From: Hyphomicrobiales bacterium
GTDB taxonomy: Bacteria > Pseudomonadota > Alphaproteobacteria > Rhizobiales > Aestuariivirgaceae
Direction of reading: 5' to 3'
DNA: 8,728 bases
Assembly: GCA_025362535.1 (NCBI GenBank)
Contig: JANYGE010000297.1
Span: 1-8,728, forward strand
Part shown: in pieces, positions 5,929-8,728 of the stretch
Layout: every line of letters starts with the position of its first letter
Position numbering within the stretch: the stretch's first letter is position 1
Notes under the pieces: generated by a model
The model's input: only the letters and a program-made list of their open reading frames with translations
Told to the model about the DNA's origin: nothing
Databases searched by the model: none
Program-made: the position numbers and the translations under genes

Positions 5929-6686
5929 TATCTGATCCCTTTAACGGCAGCCTCAGCCCCTTGGCGCAACAAATCCACATCCACCACCGCCGCAAGGAAA
6001 TTAAAGCCGCGCGCAATATATTGGCTCATCACCTCAGGTGTTCCAGCAAATGCGCCGGGCACCAGGCCATTGCGCTTGCAGGCCGCTGCAACCTTATCCA
6101 TCGCCGTCAAAACTTCAGGCGCGGTTTTGTTAATCCCGGCCCCATTTGAAAGCGCAATCGATAAATCACTCGGGCCCACAAACAGCCCATCAAGCCCCGG
6201 CACGGCGGCAATCTCATCAACCAAATCCAAAGCTTCGCGCGTTTCAATCATGGCAAAAACCAAGGTGGTGGAATTTGCCATTTTGAGATATTCAGCAGGC
6301 GTGGTTTTAGCCACTTGCAACATGGTATAACCGCCCCAGCTGCGCTGGCCAATCGGCGGATATTTGGCCGCCTTCACCAAAGCCTGCGCTTGCGCCACCG
6401 AATTGATCATCGGGGCAATCACGATGGATGCGCCTGCATCAAACGCCTGACCAACCAAGCCAGGATCATTCCACAGCACGCGCACAATCGGCGCTTTGCT
6501 AACCCCCGCAATGGCAGAGATCATCGGCACGGCATCGCTAAACCCGATCATGCCATGCTGCATGTCCAGGCACACGCCATCCAGCGGCAGGCGGGCCATT
6601 TGCCCCGCCAATTGAGCGCCAGCCATGCTCATCCATGAAAATAAAAACGGCTTGCCGTCGTGAAGTCTGTCGCGCAAGCCCGTCAT
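5928..6686 (-). CDS. HpcH/HpaI family aldolase
   Basis: This 252-residue class II pyruvate aldolase belongs to the HpaI group (4-hydroxy-2-oxoheptanedioate or 2-keto-3-deoxy-sugar-acid aldolases), which split 2-keto-4-hydroxy acids to pyruvate plus an aldehyde. It shows the catalytic DMQHG at 41-45 with His44, Arg69 in IVRV, the metal ligands Glu148 (MIET) and Asp174 (GPSDLS), and YPPIGQRSWGG at 109-119, where most members have a YPP-G-RG variant. The length fits the family. It starts 2 nt after the zeta stop and overlaps the phosphoribosyltransferase start by one base, so it is the middle gene of a tight three-gene set. The real substrate cannot be read from sequence, and no sugar-acid dehydratase or transporter is nearby. 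Confidence 0.88.
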   Translation of the reverse strand: MTGLRDRLHDGKPFLFSWMSMAGAQLAGQMARLPLDGVCLDMQHGMIGFSDAVPMISAIAGVSKAPIVRVLWNDPGLVGQAFDAGASIVIAPMINSVAQAQALVKAAKYPPIGQRSWGGYTMLQVAKTTPAEYLKMANSTTLVFAMIETREALDLVDEIAAVPGLDGLFVGPSDLSIALSNGAGINKTAPEVLTAMDKVAAACKRNGLVPGAFAGTPEVMSQYIARGFNFLAAVVDVDLLRQGAEAAVKGIR

Positions 6687-6688
6687 GA

Positions 6689-7009
6689 TTAGCTCGCCTT
6701 AGCCTGCTCAAGAGCAGTCTTCATCAACTGATCCATGGTGGCACGAATCTCCTGCTCCGAAACACTCACTTTGCCTGCGGCAAAATCAGCAACAATTTTG
6801 CGCACCACATCATGATCGCCCACTTCTTCGAGATCAGCGATCACCACATTCTTGGCATAAGTCGCCGCAGCATCACCAGAAAGACCAAGCTTTTCAGCGG
6901 CCCATGCCCCCAAAAGCTTGTTGCGCCGGGCTGTGGCCTTAAATAAAGTTGCCTCATCATGAGCAAACTTATTCTCAAAACCTTGCTCGCGCTTATCAAA
7001 TGTCGTCAC
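6689..7009 (-). CDS. F1-ATPase inhibitor subunit zeta (DUF1476)
   Basis: The 106-residue protein is a DUF1476 member, shown in Paracoccus to be subunit zeta, the intrinsic inhibitor of alphaproteobacterial F1Fo-ATP synthase. It blocks ATP hydrolysis by inserting its N-terminal segment into the F1 catalytic interface. The start MTTFDKREQGFENKFAHDE, the ARRNKLLGAWAAEKLGL helix at 28-44, and YAKNVVIADLEEVGDHDV at 51-68 are all typical. The start is GTG 7009: GGAG at 7018-7021 is 8 nt upstream and the family N-terminus begins exactly here. GTGs at 7018 and 7015 overlap or touch the GGAG. The gene is divergent from purC, a neighbourhood I recall in other alphaproteobacteria, and is first in a minus-strand set with an aldolase and a phosphoribosyltransferase. 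No other ATP synthase gene is in the window. Confidence 0.92.
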   Translation of the reverse strand: MTTFDKREQGFENKFAHDEATLFKATARRNKLLGAWAAEKLGLSGDAAATYAKNVVIADLEEVGDHDVVRKIVADFAAGKVSVSEQEIRATMDQLMKTALEQAKAS

Positions 7010-7021
7010 AGCCACCACTCC

Positions 7022-7204
7022 AAATCAAATGCCTCTGCAACCAGATAGCCATGCTGCCATGGCAAATCAACAGTGCCGGCCCCATATATATGATTGTGCA
7101 GCGCAGCATTTCCCGCTAAGAGGCAGATAAATTATCAACACGGGTGAACTTCCTCTAGGGGAACGCGAGCGCCGTGCTAAACAGGTTGAACAGTTAGGGC
7201 GTCG
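7022..7204. promoter_or_regulatory. Divergent control region between zeta and purC
   Basis: This region must hold the promoters of both the zeta set and the pur genes. Visible elements are the inverted repeat GCCATG-CTGC-CATGGC at 7048-7063, in the zeta leader; an AT box CATATATATG near 7083-7092; a near-perfect 14-bp palindrome TTCCTCTAGGGGAA at 7150-7163; and two ACAG copies inside CTAA...TTAG at 7177-7197, close to purC. No promoter matches both boxes well in either direction, so I assign none. No gene is credible here; minus-strand frames starting within purC lack family similarity. Confidence 0.45.
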
Positions 7205-7219
7205 ATGAGGATTCTCTCC

Positions 7220-7993
7220 ATGAACAGCAGGCGAACCCGCATATATGAAGGTAAGGCCAAGATTCTCTATGAGGGTCCAGAGCCAGGCACCGTGATTGTC
7301 CACTTCAAGGACGATGCCACAGCCTTCAATGCGGAAAAAAAGGCCGTGATCGAAGGCAAGGGTGTGCTGAACCAGCGCATTAGCGAATATTTGTTCTCGC
7401 GCCTGAATGAAATCGGCATTCCAACCCATTTCATCCGCAGCCTCAATATGCGCGAGCAATTGGTGCGCGAAGTTGAAATCATTCCCCTTGAAGTGGTGGT
7501 GCGCAATATCGCCGCTGGCTCATTGGCCAAGAAACTCGGCCTCGAAGAAGGCCATGTTCTGCCGCGTTCCATCATTGAATTCTATTATAAGAATGATGCA
7601 CTGGGCGATCCGATGGTGAGCGAAGAGCACATCACATCCTTCGGCTGGGCCACACCCATGGAATTGGATGACATGATGCACATGGCCATTCGGATCAATG
7701 ATTTCATGACCGGATTGTTCTTGGGGATCGGCATAAAACTGGTCGATTTCAAAATCGAATTCGGCAGGTTGTTCGAAAACGATATGATGCGAATCGTTCT
7801 GGCCGATGAAATCAGCCCTGACAGCTGCCGCCTCTGGGACACCAAAACGCTCGATAAGATGGACAAGGATCGTTTCCGCAGAGATATGGGCGGCTTGGTC
7901 GAAGCCTATCACGAAGTGGCACGGCGCTTGGGCATTATCCAACCCAATGAACAGCCTGAACGCAGCAAACCGAAGCTGGTGAAAACCGACTGA
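7220..7993 (+). CDS. purC: SAICAR synthetase (phosphoribosylaminoimidazole-succinocarboxamide synthase)
   Basis: PurC joins CAIR and aspartate using ATP to give SAICAR, the eighth step of de novo IMP synthesis. The 257-residue protein shows the ATP-binding start [13 protein letters not shown] at 7-19, the two family signatures [13 protein letters not shown] at 89-101 and LVDFKIEFG at 174-182, and [12 protein letters not shown] at 196-207. The C-terminal tail after residue 240 ([17 protein letters not shown]) is polar and slightly longer than in relatives I recall. The start is ATG 7220: GAGGA at 7207-7211 is 8 nt upstream and [11 protein letters not shown] matches relatives. The in-frame ATG at 7205 overlaps this site and would add five residues. 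It is the first gene of the pur set and is separated from purS by an inverted pair of repeats. Confidence 0.97.
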   Translation: MNSRRTRIYEGKAKILYEGPEPGTVIVHFKDDATAFNAEKKAVIEGKGVLNQRISEYLFSRLNEIGIPTHFIRSLNMREQLVREVEIIPLEVVVRNIAAGSLAKKLGLEEGHVLPRSIIEFYYKNDALGDPMVSEEHITSFGWATPMELDDMMHMAIRINDFMTGLFLGIGIKLVDFKIEFGRLFENDMMRIVLADEISPDSCRLWDTKTLDKMDKDRFRRDMGGLVEAYHEVARRLGIIQPNEQPERSKPKLVKTD

Positions 7994-8009
7994 ACTTAAA
8001 CTAAAGGAA

Positions 8010-8049
8010 CCTCATCCGCCCTTCGGGCACCTTCTCCAAAGGAGAAGGG
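8010..8049. repeat. Palindromic repeat, copy 1 (purC-purS gap)
   Basis: The element begins CCTCATCC, has the small hairpin GCCC-TTC-GGGC (8018-8028), then the 8-bp stem CCTTCTCC-AAA-GGAGAAGG (8030-8048). I recall this module as widespread between genes in Rhizobiales and relatives. Its first 28 bases are repeated in inverted orientation at 8095-8122 with one mismatch (C to T). Confidence 0.8.
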
Positions 8050-8078
8050 CAATATTTAGGGGCCACAGCTAAACTTCA

Positions 8079-8122
8079 CCCTTCTCCACAAAGTGGAGAA
8101 GGTGCCCGAAGGGCGAATGAGG
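8079..8122. repeat. Palindromic repeat, copy 2, inverted
   Basis: This is the mirror copy of the element at 8010-8049. The stem CCTTCTCCAC-AAA-GTGGAGAAGG (8080-8102) is followed by GCCC-GAA-GGGC (8104-8114) and AATGAGG. The stem is 10 bp here against 8 bp in copy 1, so the two copies have diverged at the loop but match closely at the outer arm. Together they can form either two local hairpins or one long hairpin with a 57-nt interior loop in the purC-purS transcript. Confidence 0.8.
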
Positions 8123-8154
8123 TCTCTTTGTTACAACAAATACGGACGCACATC

Positions 8155-8394
8155 ATGAAAGCCAAAATCAAAGTCACCCTCAAAAACGGCGTGTTAGACC
8201 CGCAGGGCAAAGCCATCGAAGGCGCATTGGGCTCGCTCGGCTTTGCTGGCGTGAATAGCGTTCGCCAAGGTAAGTTTTTCGAGATTGATGTGGCGGAAAT
8301 CGATAAATCCAAAGCCCACGAAGCGATTAAGCAAATGTGCGAAAAGCTGATTGCAAACACAGTGATCGAGAATTATGATATTGAACTGAGCTAG
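8155..8394 (+). CDS. purS: FGAM synthetase subunit PurS
   Basis: PurS is the small bridging subunit of the three-part FGAM synthetase (PurL, PurQ, PurS), which converts FGAR to FGAM in purine synthesis and helps pass ammonia from PurQ to PurL. The 79-residue protein starts MKAKIKVTLKNGVLDPQGKA, with the typical GVLDPQG motif and a second half FFEIDV...MCEKLIANTVIENYDIEL that completes the ferredoxin-like fold. The ATG at 8155 matches the family start; a TTG at 8128 would add nine unlike residues. The ribosome-binding site is weak (ACGGAC). The long repeat pair just upstream lies between it and purC, so it may be less well expressed than purC or have a separate start. Confidence 0.95.
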   Translation: MKAKIKVTLKNGVLDPQGKAIEGALGSLGFAGVNSVRQGKFFEIDVAEIDKSKAHEAIKQMCEKLIANTVIENYDIELS

Positions 8395-8403
8395 AGGTTC
8401 AAA

Positions 8404-8607
8404 ATGGTCGAAGTTACCAACGAGTTGATCTACGAGGTTTTGAAGCAAATTCAGGGCGACGTATCGCAACTGAAATTTGACGTGCGCGAAATAAAGCATC
8501 GTATGACCACTTTGGAAGAAGGCATCGGGAGCCTTAATCGACGAATGGATCATTTAGAGGACCGGATGGAAAGACTAGAAAAGCGCGTCGGGCTTACAGA
8601 CGCTTGA
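8404..8607 (+). CDS. Small coiled-coil protein inside the pur operon
   Basis: I do not assign a family name. The 67-residue protein has an N-terminal [17 protein letters not shown] segment, then an unbroken heptad pattern: Val20, Leu23, Val27, Ile30, Met34, Leu37, Ile41, Leu44, Met48, Leu51, Met55, Leu58 and Val62 are spaced 3-4-3-4 throughout, that is six heptads of a parallel-type coiled coil, rich in charged residues outside. There is no signal peptide or membrane span. AGAGG at 8393-8397, overlapping the purS stop, is 6 nt before the ATG. The stop overlaps the purQ start as TGATG. Similar small coiled-coil proteins starting [10 protein letters not shown] occur in alphaproteobacteria by my recollection. 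It is likely an oligomer, perhaps an assembly or scaffold partner of the FGAM synthetase; this is inference from position. Confidence 0.8.
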   Translation: MVEVTNELIYEVLKQIQGDVSQLKFDVREIKHRMTTLEEGIGSLNRRMDHLEDRMERLEKRVGLTDA

Positions 8608-8728
8608 TGAAATCCGCCGTCATCACCTTCCCCGGCATCAACCGCGAACGCGATATGATGTTGGCCCTCGAAGCCACCACTGGCCAAAAACCCATTTCGG
8701 TTTGGCACACCGAAGCCACGCTCCCTGA
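8607..8728 (+). CDS. purQ: FGAM synthetase glutaminase subunit PurQ, N-terminal part
   Basis: The window's right edge cuts this gene after 40 codons. PurQ is the class I glutamine amidotransferase that releases ammonia for FGAM synthesis. The visible start [20 protein letters not shown] and the following VWHTEATLP match PurQ, in which the first strand and the FPG-N loop are conserved; FPGIN here replaces the more common FPGSN, a variant I recall in Rhizobiales. The catalytic Cys and His/Glu lie beyond the window. The ATG shares one base with the stop of the coiled-coil gene, so it is probably translated by coupling. Confidence 0.93.
   Translation, partial: MKSAVITFPGINRERDMMLALEATTGQKPISVWHTEATLP

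Noticed and set aside
5656..6330. Plus-strand frame of 224 residues
   Set aside because: It is antisense to two clear enzyme genes, low in sense, and has no recognisable domain.
7067..7459. Minus-strand frame of 130 residues across the purC start
   Set aside because: It is a shadow of purC and its upstream region with no family match.
8194..8553. Minus-strand frame of 119 residues over purS and the coiled-coil gene
   Set aside because: It is antisense to two well-supported coding genes and has no domain.
1..8728. Mobile element, prophage, CRISPR array or anti-phage system
   Set aside because: No transposase, integrase, regularly spaced repeats, or defence-type proteins beyond the HicAB pair were seen. 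The repeats present are short palindromic intergenic types.

Overview
The window looks like chromosomal DNA of an alphaproteobacterium, most likely of the Rhizobiales/Hyphomicrobiales type. The evidence is a DUF1476 protein (the alphaproteobacterial F1-ATPase inhibitor subunit zeta) divergent from purC-purS-purQ, a PurQ start of the FPGINRERD form, GcvA-type LysR and CaiD-type proteins, and intergenic palindromic repeats of the kind scattered through alphaproteobacterial genomes. The window is gene-dense. It holds 14 protein genes, one cut by the right edge, and no stretch over 300 bases lacks a gene. I saw no rRNA, tRNA, CRISPR array, transposase or phage gene. All similarities come from recall of families; no search was run.

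Left block, plus strand (1-1987): a stand-alone ATP-grasp subunit/domain of an ADP-forming acyl-CoA synthetase, a compact HicB(DUF1902)-HicA toxin-antitoxin pair, and a crotonobetainyl-CoA hydratase-like enzyme (CaiD family), closed by a strong hairpin. The two CoA enzymes suggest activation and hydration/dehydration of a short or carnitine-like acyl group. The toxin-antitoxin pair sits between them, and caiD starts 4 nt after the toxin stop, so caiD may be read from the toxin-antitoxin transcript.

Regulator block (2021-3303): a GcvA-type LysR regulator faces a 58-residue protein of unknown family on the other strand. The 121-nt divergent region between them carries operator-like repeats. A palindromic repeat lies after lysR, where transcription converges with the next minus-strand genes.

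Minus-strand block (3345-7009): in transcription order, subunit zeta, an HpcH/HpaI-type aldolase and a nicotinate phosphoribosyltransferase-like protein are packed with gaps of 2 nt and an overlap of 1 nt. After about 84 nt with its own candidate promoter come a secreted L,D-transpeptidase and a short-chain dehydrogenase separated by 1 nt. Zeta controls ATP hydrolysis by the ATP synthase and the phosphoribosyltransferase would feed NAD synthesis, so the first three may share an energy/cofactor theme; that is inference.

Right block, plus strand (7220-8728): purC, purS, a 67-residue coiled-coil protein and the start of purQ, i.e. de novo purine synthesis. purC and purS are separated by two inverted copies of a palindromic repeat. 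The coiled-coil gene shares one base with purQ, so it is built into the purine operon.

Several starts were corrected from ribosome-binding-site position and family N-termini: ATP-grasp 39/42, hicB 716, L,D-transpeptidase 4620 (GTG), zeta 7009 (GTG), purC 7220, purS 8155. No clearly new multi-gene system is evident. The best leads are the coiled-coil protein inside the pur operon, the zeta-aldolase-phosphoribosyltransferase cluster, the 58-residue orphan facing the LysR gene, and the toxin-antitoxin pair embedded in a CoA operon.
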